Shown here piece by piece: positions 51,616 through 60,265 of a stretch of DNA of 64,000 bases. Position numbers and translations under genes: made by a program. How positions within the stretch are numbered: position 1 is the first letter of the stretch; each line of letters opens with the position of its first letter. A model generated the notes under the pieces. That model made no database searches, was not told where the DNA came from, and worked only from the letters and a program-made list of their open reading frames with translations. The stretch spans positions 410,248 to 474,247 of the forward strand of contig NZ_SLWS01000010.1 in the NCBI RefSeq assembly GCF_004345645.1. Reading direction: 5' to 3'. Source of the stretch: Actinocrispum wychmicini. Its GTDB lineage: Bacteria > Actinomycetota > Actinomycetes > Mycobacteriales > Pseudonocardiaceae.

Positions 51616-53180
51616 ACCGGGTTTCTCAGGCGTACCAACGGATTGTTGACGTCCAGCGGCCGGAGATCTGGATCGACCTGCGGCCCGAGGAGGACGTCCA
51701 GCGGGAGTTCGCCGAGGCCCGCGGGCCGCTGGCCGGGAAACTGGTGGCGGTCAAGGGGAACATCGACGTACTGGGCCTCCCGACGACCGCGGGCTGTCCG
51801 GCGTACACCTATCAGCCGACCCAGGACGCGACCGCCGTCCGGCGATTGCGCGCGGCCGGGGCGGTCGTGATCGGCACGACCAACATGGACCAGTTCGCGA
51901 CCGGCCTGGTCGGCACTCGCAGTCCGTACGGCGCGGTCCGCAACTCGGTTGATCCGGCACGGGTGTCCGGCGGGTCGAGTTCGGGGTCCGCCGTCGCGGT
52001 CGCCCTGGGGATCGTGGACATCGCCCTGGGGACGGACACCGCGGGCTCCGGGCGGATCCCGGCGGCCTTCAACGGGATCGTCGGGTTGAAACCGACGTAC
52101 GGCCTGATCCCGACGGACGGCGTGGTGCCCGCCTGCCGCAGCCTGGACTGTGTGTCGATCTTCGCCCGGACGGTGACGGAGGCCGAGCAGGCATTGGCGT
52201 GCCTGTCCACCCAGCCTGCCGCGCCTGTGCCGACACTGCCTTACCGGCTGGGCGTGCCGACGGAGTTGGGTGACCTGGCGCCGGGCTGGGCGGAGGCGTT
52301 CACCAAGGCGGCCAGTCGGTTCCCGGCCGAGCTCGTGCCGGTCGACCTGACGCCGTTCCTTGCCGCGGCCCGCCTGCTTTACGAAGGCGCGTTCGTCGCG
52401 GAACGGTACGCGGCGGTCGGCGAGTTCATCGACGCCCATCCGTCCGATGTGGACCCGACCGTTCGGGCTATTATCGCTGGAGCCAGGGACATCCCGGCGT
52501 ACCGACTGTTCCGTGACCAGGAGGAGCTGCGACGGCTCAGCGAGCCGGCGATGGCCGAGCTGGATCGCGTGGACGCGCTGCTGCTGCCCACGACGGTCGA
52601 GCACCCGACGATCGAGGCCGTCGCCGCCGACCCGGTCGGCGTGAACGCCCGGCTCGGCCGGTTCACCAACTTCGCCAACCTGCTCGGCCTCGCCGCGCTG
52701 GCCGTCCCGGCAGGCGCGGTCGACGGCCTGCCGTTCGGGATCATGCTGGTCGGCGACGCCCACACCGACCACACCCTGGCGACGATCGCCAAGTCACTGA
52801 CATCCACTGCGCGGATCGCGGTCGTCGGCGCCCACCTCACCGGGCAGCCGCTGAACCACGAACTGGTCGCCCGCGGGGGAGTGCTGGTCCGCACGACAAC
52901 GACCGCCGAGCAGTACCGGCTGTACGCGTTGGACACCGTCCCACCCAAACCCGGCCTGGTCCGCGACACCGACGGCGCCGCGATCGAAGCCGAGGTGTGG
53001 GAACTGCCCACGGACAGTTTCGGCGACTTCGTCGCCGCCCTGCCCGCGCCGATGGCGATCGGCAAGGTCGAGCTGGCCGACGGCTCATGGGTGCCCGGCT
53101 TCACCTGCGAACGGCACGCGCTGGACGGCGCCAAGGACATCACTTCGTTCGGCGGCTGGCGGGCTTATCTGGGAGGCTAG
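51612..53180 (+). CDS. atzF: Allophanate hydrolase
   Basis: A 522-residue amidase-signature enzyme with the Ser-cisSer-Lys triad: Lys in VAVKGNIDV, the Ser pair in SGGSSSGSAVAVALG and GTDTAGSGRIPAAFNG. The final 120 residues are the allophanate hydrolase C-terminal domain (GGVLVRTTTTAEQYRLYALD, PTDSFGDFVAALP). It converts allophanate to ammonia and CO2, the last step of the operon. Start GTG 51612 overlaps the carboxylase stop by 4 bp. Its own stop is buried in the stem of the next terminator. Confidence 0.92.
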   Translation: MNRVSQAYQRIVDVQRPEIWIDLRPEEDVQREFAEARGPLAGKLVAVKGNIDVLGLPTTAGCPAYTYQPTQDATAVRRLRAAGAVVIGTTNMDQFATGLVGTRSPYGAVRNSVDPARVSGGSSSGSAVAVALGIVDIALGTDTAGSGRIPAAFNGIVGLKPTYGLIPTDGVVPACRSLDCVSIFARTVTEAEQALACLSTQPAAPVPTLPYRLGVPTELGDLAPGWAEAFTKAASRFPAELVPVDLTPFLAAARLLYEGAFVAERYAAVGEFIDAHPSDVDPTVRAIIAGARDIPAYRLFRDQEELRRLSEPAMAELDRVDALLLPTTVEHPTIEAVAADPVGVNARLGRFTNFANLLGLAALAVPAGAVDGLPFGIMLVGDAHTDHTLATIAKSLTSTARIAVVGAHLTGQPLNHELVARGGVLVRTTTTAEQYRLYALDTVPPKPGLVRDTDGAAIEAEVWELPTDSFGDFVAALPAPMAIGKVELADGSWVPGFTCERHALDGAKDITSFGGWRAYLGG

Positions 53181-53227
53181 GCCGCGTCCCAGGGCTCGAG
53201 GCTGGGGGTTCCCGGAACGCGGCCTAG
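53177..53227. terminator. Bidirectional terminator that contains both convergent stop codons
   Basis: CTAGGCCGCGT (53177-53187) pairs exactly with ACGCGGCCTAG (53217-53227). CCCAG and CTGGG (53188-53192, 53202-53206) extend the stem. The outer arms contain the TAG of the plus-strand allophanate hydrolase (53178-53180) and the TAG of the minus-strand Rieske gene (53224-53226). Confidence 0.85.
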
Positions 53228-53889
53228 GTCTGTTGCGGCGGGGCGAACACCTCCACCATGCCCTCGTTGTCGCGGACCTTCAGGTGCGGCAGTGGCGGCG
53301 GTGTCGTCGGCAGCTTGTGGAACACCACGGCACCGTCCACACTGAACGCGGTCTTGTGGCACGGGCAGTTCAGCCGCGCGGCGGGCGCGTCCAACGCCAG
53401 CTTGCATCCCAGATGCGTGCACGTGCCGGACACGGCCTGGAGCTGCCCGTTCACCCGTTGGACGAACCCACTGACCGTGCCGAAGTCGAACGGCCGGACC
53501 ACGCCTTCGGGCAGGTTCGCGGCCGGGACCACGGCCCGCCACTGCCCGATGTCGGGGACGATGGTGGTCTCCTCCGCGCGTGTTTCCGCGGGCGGGCGGC
53601 GTACCACCTGGTCGACAGTCGCGCCGATCACCGCGGCGGCGGCGGCCACGCCGGTGGTCTGGACGAACCGGCGGCGGTTGTTCGGCTTGGGCTTGCCGTC
53701 CAGTTCGGCCGCGAGTCGATCGTGCAAAGCGGACACGAACCCCTCGGACGGCTTGTCGTCGCCGCCTGGCTGCGCGGTGGTCAACAGGATGGCCGTGCGC
53801 AGCTCGGCCTCGTCCTGCTCGGCGGCGTCGAAGCGGCTCGGGCGTCGCCGCCTGAGCAGGTCTTCGACGAACTTTCTCGGGGAGTTCAC
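53224..53889 (-). CDS. Membrane-anchored Rieske [2Fe-2S] protein, possible anti-sigma factor
   Basis: A 221-residue protein. Residues 1-70 are a charged soluble head. Residues 72-92 are a twin-arginine-like anchor (RRRFVQTTGVAAAAAVIG). Residues 100-221 are a Rieske domain with CTHLGC (Cys157, His159) and CPCH (Cys175, His178) as iron ligands and Cys162/Cys177 as the usual disulfide. The cluster would face outside. The GTG start overlaps the stop of the ECF sigma gene by 4 bp, and the head could act as its anti-sigma factor; this is inference from position, since no ZAS motif is visible. A redox-sensing switch is possible. Confidence 0.75.
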   Translation of the reverse strand: MNSPRKFVEDLLRRRRPSRFDAAEQDEAELRTAILLTTAQPGGDDKPSEGFVSALHDRLAAELDGKPKPNNRRRFVQTTGVAAAAAVIGATVDQVVRRPPAETRAEETTIVPDIGQWRAVVPAANLPEGVVRPFDFGTVSGFVQRVNGQLQAVSGTCTHLGCKLALDAPAARLNCPCHKTAFSVDGAVVFHKLPTTPPPLPHLKVRDNEGMVEVFAPPQQT

Positions 53890-54476
53890 GTCCGCATCCT
53901 CTCCGCCACGGCGGTCGCCTGGCGCAACGCCCTGTGCTGCAACACTTTCGCATTGCTGACAGTGACACCGAGCTCCACCGCGGCCTCCTTGATCGAGCAG
54001 CCCTCCAGGAACCGCAGCTGCAGGACGCGTCGGTGCCGGTCGGACAGCTCGGCCAGGATGGCCTCCACCTGGTTGACCGCCTGTGGGCCGGACGGGTCGT
54101 CGTCGGCCAGCAAGGCCGCGTCCCGCTCCTCGTCCAGCGTGGTGATCTCCCGGCCGAGCGTGCGTCGCCAGTACGTGGCCAACACCGTGCGCGCGGTCGC
54201 GAGCAGGTACGCCCGCACCTCGCCCACGGTCGCCGAGGCCCGCAACGGCTTCAGCGCGGACACGAAGACCTCGGTGGTGAGGTCCTCGGCGTCCGGCCGG
54301 TTGCCGACCTTGGTATACATTAGGCGGTATACCCGGTCGACGTTGTCCCGGTAGATCGCCTCCCAGTCCGGATACGTGTCCATGTCAACGACGCGTAACC
54401 GTGCGGCGCCCGGTTCGTCCGATTTCTCGGTCGAGTCCTGGGGCGTGCCGCGCCGGGCCCGGAACCGTTGTGCCAC
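53886..54476 (-). CDS. ECF-type RNA polymerase sigma factor
   Basis: A 196-residue sigma-70 family protein. Region 2 is DNVDRVYRLMYTKVGNRPDAEDLTTEVFVSAL with the family's DAEDLT core, and region 4 is ELSDRHRRVLQLRFLEGCSIKEAAVELGVTVSNAKVLQHRAL. The length and absence of region 1/3 fit the ECF group. It would direct transcription on release from an anti-sigma factor. Start GTG at 54476. It is translationally coupled to the Rieske protein, and the haloperoxidase gene starts 72 bp away in the opposite direction. Some extra residues at the N-terminus are basic and may be disordered. Confidence 0.9.
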   Translation of the reverse strand: MAQRFRARRGTPQDSTEKSDEPGAARLRVVDMDTYPDWEAIYRDNVDRVYRLMYTKVGNRPDAEDLTTEVFVSALKPLRASATVGEVRAYLLATARTVLATYWRRTLGREITTLDEERDAALLADDDPSGPQAVNQVEAILAELSDRHRRVLQLRFLEGCSIKEAAVELGVTVSNAKVLQHRALRQATAVAERMRT

Positions 54477-54548
54477 GTGTCATCCTCCCCATTTCATCAG
54501 GGAGATACGCGGGCGGGTTACACGTAACCCGCGGTCGTATCCACAGAC

Positions 54549-55748
54549 GTGACCTCACCACTTTCCCGCAGGAGCCTGCTCGCCATGGGCGGCGCCACCG
54601 CCGCACTGGCTGTCACCGGTCTGCCCGCTGTGGCCGACACCGGACGTGTCACACCTGTCATCGCCTGGAACCGGACGTTGCTGGGGGTCGTCCGGACCCA
54701 GGGTGCGCACCCCGCGACCGTGCACCCGACGCGGACCTTCGCCATGATGCACGCGGCCATGCACGACGCCGTCGGCCGTACGCGGTCGCACGCGGCCGCG
54801 GCGTCCCAGGCCGCCCACGACGTGTTGGTCGCCCTGCTGCCGGCGTTCACGAAAGACTTCGACGCCCAGTTGGCCCGTGAGCTGGCTGTCGCCCGTGACC
54901 CGGAAGCTGGCGTGCGGGCCGGGAAGTGGGCCGCGCAACTGGTGTTACGCGCCCGCGCCAACGACGGTTCGACGGCGACGCCGACCGTGCCGGCGCCGGG
55001 GACGAAGCCGGGCGAGTACCGGCCGACCCCGCCGGCGCTCGCCAACCCGGTGTTCACGCACTGGCCGTCGGTGCGGCCGTTCGTCCTGGTGCAGGCCGAC
55101 GTTTTCCGACCGGTGCGGTATCCGCGGCTGGCCAGCGGCCAGTACTCGGCCGCGCTCAACGAGGTCGTCGCGTTCGGCCAGGACACCAGCGTCCGCCGGA
55201 CCGACGACCAGACCGTGCAGGCCAGGTTCTGGGCGGCGCCGATCCAGAACTACTGGAACGAGATCGCCCAGGCCGTGCTGGCCCGCGGCAGCACGGTGAC
55301 CGCCGCCCGCGCGTTCGCCCGGCTCAACATCGCCTTCGCGGACGGCGTGATCGCGTTCTACGAGGCCAAGTACCACTACCGGATCTGGCGGCCGATCACC
55401 GCGGTGCGGCTGGCCGACACCGACGGCAACCCGGCCACCACGGCCATCCCGACGTGGAGCAGCCTGGCGACGACGCCGGCCGACCCGTCGTACCCGGGTG
55501 CGCACAGCGTGATCGCCCAGGCCGGTGCCACGATCCTGCGGCACGAGGCCGGGACACGGCAGGTGCTGTCCGTGACGTCCGAGGCGACGCCGGGGATTGT
55601 GCGTCACTTCGAGACGTTCCAGCAGGCCGCGGACGAGGCCGGGCTGAGCCGGATCTTCGCCGGCGTGCACACCCGGCTGGACCACGTCGTCGGGCAGCAG
55701 CTCGGATTCGACGTGGCCCGGTCTGTCCTCACCGCTATCGGCCGATAG
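54549..55748 (+). CDS. Vanadium-dependent haloperoxidase-like PAP2 protein, exported
   Basis: A 399-residue exported protein (SRRSLLAMGGATAALAVTG Tat-like signal). The PAP2/vanadium site motifs are KYHYRIWRPITAVR, PSYPGAHSVIAQAG and SRIFAGVHTRLDHVVG, matching the K-x6-RP, PSGH and SRxxxxxH positions. The family includes vanadate haloperoxidases and acid phosphatases; PSYPGAHS in place of PSGH makes substrate assignment uncertain. The start is GTG 54549. It is divergent from the ECF sigma operon and could be one of its targets. Confidence 0.82.
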   Translation: MTSPLSRRSLLAMGGATAALAVTGLPAVADTGRVTPVIAWNRTLLGVVRTQGAHPATVHPTRTFAMMHAAMHDAVGRTRSHAAAASQAAHDVLVALLPAFTKDFDAQLARELAVARDPEAGVRAGKWAAQLVLRARANDGSTATPTVPAPGTKPGEYRPTPPALANPVFTHWPSVRPFVLVQADVFRPVRYPRLASGQYSAALNEVVAFGQDTSVRRTDDQTVQARFWAAPIQNYWNEIAQAVLARGSTVTAARAFARLNIAFADGVIAFYEAKYHYRIWRPITAVRLADTDGNPATTAIPTWSSLATTPADPSYPGAHSVIAQAGATILRHEAGTRQVLSVTSEATPGIVRHFETFQQAADEAGLSRIFAGVHTRLDHVVGQQLGFDVARSVLTAIGR

Positions 55749-55767
55749 GCTGACTACAGTCTGTGTT

Positions 55768-56286
55768 GTGTTGACAGGAGAGCTCGTCACCTTGCGGCCG
55801 ATCGAACCGGCCGACTATCCAGCGCTGGCCGTGTTCACCAACGACCTCGAGGTGGCGCTGCTCGTCGGCGGGCTGCCGCCGGTGCCGGTGCCGTTGGCGT
55901 CCGTGTCGGCGATCTACGAGCGGCGGCGGGAGAACCCGGACGAGGTCAACTTCGCGATCACGTCGAACGAGGGCGACGGCCTGTTGATCGGCCAATGTGG
56001 CCTGTTCCGGCACGATCCGATCGGTCGCACGTGCGAGTTGGGCATCGCCATCGGCGACCGGGACCACTGGGGCCGCGGCTACGGCCGGGAGACGGTGTCG
56101 ATGCTCTCGGACTACGCGTTCCGCGTGCGCAACATCCGGAAGGTGTGCCTGTCGGTCAACGCGACCAACGAGCGCGCCCTCCGGGCGTACGTGGCCGCGG
56201 GGTTCGTGGAGGAGGGCCGGCGCCTGCGGCACGTGTGGAGCGACGGCGAGTACATCGACATGGTGTTGATGGCGCGTTTCCAGTAA
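55768..56286 (+). CDS. GNAT family N-acetyltransferase (RimJ/RimL-like)
   Basis: A 172-residue acetyltransferase with the GNAT fold: VTLRPIEPADYPAL, LIGQCGLFRHD, ELGIAIGDRDHWGRGYGRETVSML (acetyl-CoA-binding R/Q-x-x-G-x-G/A motif) and RNIRKVCLSVNATNERALRAYVAAGF. It likely transfers acetyl to a protein N-terminus or small amine; substrate unknown. Start GTG 55768. It lies 19 bp after the haloperoxidase gene on the same strand. Confidence 0.85.
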   Translation: MLTGELVTLRPIEPADYPALAVFTNDLEVALLVGGLPPVPVPLASVSAIYERRRENPDEVNFAITSNEGDGLLIGQCGLFRHDPIGRTCELGIAIGDRDHWGRGYGRETVSMLSDYAFRVRNIRKVCLSVNATNERALRAYVAAGFVEEGRRLRHVWSDGEYIDMVLMARFQ

Positions 56287-56380
56287 TCCTGCCGCCGACT
56301 GGGCCATTGCCTCGGCATTTTCACGTGTGTACTGTCCGTTCAGATGTGCGTATTTGGTTCATATATCTGAATGGACTGAC

Positions 56381-57688
56381 ATGTTACTCCGCCACACCGT
56401 CGTGGCCGGGCTGGCCACTGTGGGCCTGGCCGCCACCACGCTCATCGCCGCACCCGCGGTCGCGGACACGTCCGCCCGCTGCTCGATCCCGTTCCTGGGG
56501 CCCGTCTGCGCCCCGGACACCGTCGTCCTCGACGGCCACCAGTTGCAGCGGGCCAAGTTCGCCGTGCTGACCGGCGACCGAACCGCCAAAGCCGCGTTGG
56601 ACAACCTGCTCACGTCGGCCGACGACGCGCTCACGGCCGGCCCGTGGACCGTCACCGCGAAGTCCCAACTGCCGCCGAGCGGCGACAAACACGACTACCT
56701 CAGCCTCGCCCCGTACTGGTGGGCCACCAAGCCGGTGACGCCGGACAACCCGTGGGGCTGCCCGTTCGTCCAGAAGGACGGCGTGCGCAACCCGCTCGTC
56801 GACTCCATTCCCGACCACGCGGCCCGCGGTGACGCGTTCGCCGCGATCTACGAACTGTCGCTCGCCTGGTACTACACCGGCGACGCACGGTACGCCCGCC
56901 GAGCCGCCCTGGACCTGCGCACCTGGTTCCTCGACGCGGCCACGAAGATGAACCCGAACATGAACTTCGCCCAGGGCATCCCGTGCAAGGTCGACGGCCG
57001 GGGGATCGGGATCATCGAGTTCGCCGAGGCGTTCCCCGAGGTCGTGGACGCCACCCAGATCCTGGCCGGCACCGGCGCCCCCGGCTGGAGCGCGGCGGAC
57101 CAGCGGGGTATCACCGACTGGTACACCCAGTTCCTGACCTGGTTGCGTACCAACAAGAACGGCACGGACGAAGCCGCGGCCACCAACAACCACGGCAGCT
57201 TCTACGACATGATGGCGGCGACCCTGGCGCTCGGCACCGGTCAGCGCGACCTCGCCAGGACCATCGTGCGGGACGCCGAGAAGAAGCGGATCGACGTGCA
57301 GATCGCGGCCGACGGCAGCCAACCGCAGGAGGTGTCGCGGACCCGCAGCTGGCACTACTCGCTGTTCAACCTGGTGGCGTTGACCCGCTTGGCGCAGATC
57401 GGCAGGCACGTCGGCGTGGACCTCTGGCACTACAAGAACCCTGCTGACGCGGGGATTCTCAACGCCGTCGACGTCATGATCCCGGCCGCGACCCAGGGTC
57501 AGTCGGTGTGGAAGTACCCGGAACTGGACTTCCGGCAGTACGCGGCACTGGACGTCCTGCACGCGGCGGCCGACGTCGGTGACGCCAAAGCCCGCGCCGC
57601 CCTGCCGCACGTACCCGTCGAACCAGGCGGTGACGTGTATCCGGTCCGCCCGGCCGCCGAACAACTCGACGACATCGCGAAAGCGTAG
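56381..57688 (+). CDS. Exported alginate-lyase-family protein (PL5-like)
   Basis: A 435-residue exported protein (MLLRHTVVAGLATVGLAATTLIA, AVA-D cleavage). The alpha/alpha-barrel pattern of the alginate lyase superfamily is visible: HDYLSLAPYWWA, GDAFAAIYELSLAWYYTGDARYA, the ATNNHGSFYDMM His-containing motif, and RTRSWHYSLFNLVAL. It probably cleaves a uronic-acid polymer by elimination or hydrolysis; the exact substrate is unknown. The stop is 3 bp from the stop of the opposing MFS gene. ATG 56381 starts the hydrophobic leader; an in-frame start upstream adds non-signal residues. Confidence 0.82.
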   Translation: MLLRHTVVAGLATVGLAATTLIAAPAVADTSARCSIPFLGPVCAPDTVVLDGHQLQRAKFAVLTGDRTAKAALDNLLTSADDALTAGPWTVTAKSQLPPSGDKHDYLSLAPYWWATKPVTPDNPWGCPFVQKDGVRNPLVDSIPDHAARGDAFAAIYELSLAWYYTGDARYARRAALDLRTWFLDAATKMNPNMNFAQGIPCKVDGRGIGIIEFAEAFPEVVDATQILAGTGAPGWSAADQRGITDWYTQFLTWLRTNKNGTDEAAATNNHGSFYDMMAATLALGTGQRDLARTIVRDAEKKRIDVQIAADGSQPQEVSRTRSWHYSLFNLVALTRLAQIGRHVGVDLWHYKNPADAGILNAVDVMIPAATQGQSVWKYPELDFRQYAALDVLHAAADVGDAKARAALPHVPVEPGGDVYPVRPAAEQLDDIAKA

Positions 57689-57691
57689 TGT

Positions 57692-59167
57692 CTACTTCGA
57701 ACTGATCCGCGACTGCAGCAGGACGAGAGCACCGAGGACGAGCACGGCCACGCCGATCGCGCGTAGCCCGGCATCCGCACCGGAGACGAACGCGGTGACG
57801 ATGTCGTGGGCGCGGTCGGGTGTGGTCGTGGCCAGTGCCTGGGCCACGGTGTGCGGATCGTGGTCGGCACGGATGTCCGCCGGGAGCGCGGCGACGAACC
57901 GCCCGGTGAGCACCGTGCCGATGACAGCGACGCCGAGGGCGCTGCCGAACTCGCGGGTGGTGGACTGCAACCCGGCTCCGACCCCGGCCTGAGCGTGCGG
58001 CAGCGAGCCCGAGATGGCACCGGACAGCGTCGGCAGGGCCAGCGTCACGCCGACTCCAGTCACGACAAGCCAGGTGGCGTATACAATATACGGTGTCTGG
58101 GCGTCGCTTGTAGACAATCCGAGCAGTCCGCCGCCGACGAATGCGAACGCGAGGGTGATGGTCGCGTCCAGGCCGATGCGTTGGACCAGGCGTCCGACGT
58201 GCCGTGCGCCCAGGATGATCGGGACCGTCAGCGGGAGGATGCCGAGGCCGGTCAGCAGGACGCCGAATCCCTTGCCGTACTGGAGGAATGACGCGTTGAC
58301 GTAGAACAGCGCGAACATGCCGAAGAAGATGGCGGTCATGCCGACGCAGGCGCTGCGCAGGCCGGCGATCCGGAACAGCCGGGGATCGAGCAGCGGGTGG
58401 TCGACTTTCAGTTCGACGAGGATCCACACCGTGAACAGCACGGCGGCGCTGACGAATCCGGTCACCACGACCGCGCTGCCCCAGCCCTGTTCCGGGCCCT
58501 GGACGATCCCGATCAGCAGCGCCACCGACGCGGCGACGAGCAGGACGGCGCCGAGCAGGTCGATGCAGTGGCCGTGGCGCGACGACACCGGCGCGACACG
58601 TCCCACGAGCGCGGCGAGAACCAGCGCGACCGGCACGGCGGCGATGAACAGCCAACGCCATGATCCGCCTGTCAGGACCGCTCCGCCGCCGACGTTGCCG
58701 ACGACTCCGCCGATCCCTGTCATCGACGCCCAGGTCGCGATCGTCACGCCTTTGCGTTCGGCGGGGACGGCGTGCAGCAGGACTGCGAGTGTGTTGGGCA
58801 GCACGGCGGCGGCGCCAACCCCGGTGATCGCCCGCCCGACCAGCAGGAGAGGCACGTTCGGCGCGGCTGCCGACATCAACGCGCCGACCGCGAACAGCAG
58901 CAGGCCGGCCAGCAGGACACCTTTGCGGCCAAAGCGATCGCCCGCGGCGCCGCCGGGGATCACCAGACAGGCGAAGAAGATCACGTAGGTGTCGACGATC
59001 CAGACCAACGCGGACGCGGACGGCCGCAGTGCGCTGGCGGCGAGCATCGGAACGGCCAGGTTGACCGCGGCGACCATCCCGACGACGAGTACGACACAGG
59101 CGGACATGGCCGCCAGCAGGCCGCGTTGCGACACCGGAGCAGGAGTGTTCAGGACGTTTACTGGCAT
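57692..59167 (-). CDS. MFS multidrug transporter, DHA2 (14-helix) type
   Basis: A 491-residue membrane protein with 14 predicted helices. The motif A region is GGAAGDRFGRKGVLLAGLLLF, motif C-like GVGAAAVLPNTLAVLL, and the N-terminal LVWIVDTYVIFFACL pattern of DHA2 drug/proton antiporters is present. It likely exports a toxic compound. ATG 59165-59167 is the start; a 17-residue extension is not supported. It is divergent from the LysR gene, a common regulator-pump arrangement. Confidence 0.88.
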   Translation of the reverse strand: MPVNVLNTPAPVSQRGLLAAMSACVVLVVGMVAAVNLAVPMLAASALRPSASALVWIVDTYVIFFACLVIPGGAAGDRFGRKGVLLAGLLLFAVGALMSAAAPNVPLLLVGRAITGVGAAAVLPNTLAVLLHAVPAERKGVTIATWASMTGIGGVVGNVGGGAVLTGGSWRWLFIAAVPVALVLAALVGRVAPVSSRHGHCIDLLGAVLLVAASVALLIGIVQGPEQGWGSAVVVTGFVSAAVLFTVWILVELKVDHPLLDPRLFRIAGLRSACVGMTAIFFGMFALFYVNASFLQYGKGFGVLLTGLGILPLTVPIILGARHVGRLVQRIGLDATITLAFAFVGGGLLGLSTSDAQTPYIVYATWLVVTGVGVTLALPTLSGAISGSLPHAQAGVGAGLQSTTREFGSALGVAVIGTVLTGRFVAALPADIRADHDPHTVAQALATTTPDRAHDIVTAFVSGADAGLRAIGVAVLVLGALVLLQSRISSK

Positions 59168-59242
59168 GACCACGACGTTAGAAACCTGGATAGTCTGCGC
59201 GCCACGCAACTTTGACAATGACTATTTGTGTATGATGCAACT
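59168..59242. promoter_or_regulatory. Divergent promoter region between MFS pump and LysR regulator
   Basis: A 75-bp gap. On the plus strand TATGAT at 59231-59236 ends 6 bp before the GTG of the LysR gene, so that mRNA may be leaderless. TTGACA at 59212-59217 is present, but its 13-bp spacing to TATGAT is too short for a standard promoter. An A/T-rich CTATTTGTG section may hold the LysR site. Confidence 0.4.
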
Positions 59243-60139
59243 GTGCCCGACCAGCTTGACCTGAACCTCCTACGGGTGTTCGACGCGTTGTTGCAGGACG
59301 GCAGCGTCACCGCCGCGGCCGAGCGCCTGCATCTGTCCATCCCGGCCACCAGCCGGGCGCTGGGCCGGCTGCGGCGGGCGATGAGCGACCCGATCCTGGT
59401 CCGAGCCGGCCGTGGGATGGCGCCCACACCGTTCGCGCTGCGCACCGCGCCTCGGGTGCGGTCCCTGCTTGACGAAGCGTCCGCGCTGATCAGCGCCGAC
59501 CGCGAGGTCACGGTCGCCGACCTGAAACGCACCTTCACGATCCGCATCAACGACGGCGTGGCCGCGACCTTGGTGACGGCGTTGGTCGAAGCCACGGCCG
59601 CGGTCGCCCCGGGCGTGATCCTGCGTTTCGTCGCGGAGGGCACCGAGAGCACGGAGGCCCTCCGCGATGGCTCGGTCGACCTGGACATCGGCGCGGGCGA
59701 CGACCAGGCCCCCGACATCCGGACCGCGCTGTTGTACCGCGAGCAAATCGTCGGGATCGTCCGCGCGGACAGCCCGCTGGGCCGCCGCGGCGCGCCGACG
59801 TTGACGCAGCTGTGCCGGCACCCGCACGTGTCGTCGTCTCGCCGTGGACGCGCACGCGGTCCGCTCGACGACGCGCTCGAAGCCGTGGGCCTCCAACGGC
59901 ACGTCGCCGCCGTCGTCCCCACCCACGCCGTCGCCATGCTCCTCGTCGCGTCCAGCCACTACGTGGGACTCGTCCCGCAACGCCTGGCCGAACAGTACGG
60001 TCCGGCCCTGGGCATTCGCTCGTTCCCGATCGCCGCGGCGCTGCCGGAGGTCGACGTGCGACTCCTGTGGCACGTGCGGCTCGACGCCGACCCGGCGCAG
60101 CGCTGGCTGCGGGACACGATCCGGGCGGCGCTGCGTTGA
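59243..60139 (+). CDS. LysR family transcriptional regulator
   Basis: A 298-residue regulator. Winged HTH: LLRVFDALLQDGSVTAAAERLHLSIPATSRALGRLRRAM. The effector domain is of the NodD/PBP2 type (VDLDIGAGDDQAPDIRTALLYREQIVGIVRADSPL). The start at GTG 59243 gives the usual DLNLLRVF beginning. The regulator likely controls the adjacent MFS exporter and possibly itself. A hairpin lies 6 bp after its stop. Confidence 0.9.
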   Translation: MPDQLDLNLLRVFDALLQDGSVTAAAERLHLSIPATSRALGRLRRAMSDPILVRAGRGMAPTPFALRTAPRVRSLLDEASALISADREVTVADLKRTFTIRINDGVAATLVTALVEATAAVAPGVILRFVAEGTESTEALRDGSVDLDIGAGDDQAPDIRTALLYREQIVGIVRADSPLGRRGAPTLTQLCRHPHVSSSRRGRARGPLDDALEAVGLQRHVAAVVPTHAVAMLLVASSHYVGLVPQRLAEQYGPALGIRSFPIAAALPEVDVRLLWHVRLDADPAQRWLRDTIRAALR

Positions 60140-60144
60140 CCTTC

Positions 60145-60189
60145 GATGGGCTGAACGGGTGGATTCCGGCTGTTCACCTGTAGCCCATC
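60145..60189 (+). terminator. Terminator of the LysR gene
   Basis: GATGGGCT (60145-60152) pairs with AGCCCATC (60182-60189); inner GGTG and CACC can extend the stem. It starts 6 bp after the LysR stop. Confidence 0.6.
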
Positions 60190-60265
60190 CGTTCGCCGGG
60201 TGTTGTGCACGGCCGGGCTGCGTGAGCCTGAGATTTATGGGATCCCCTGATTGCCTGGAGGATTC

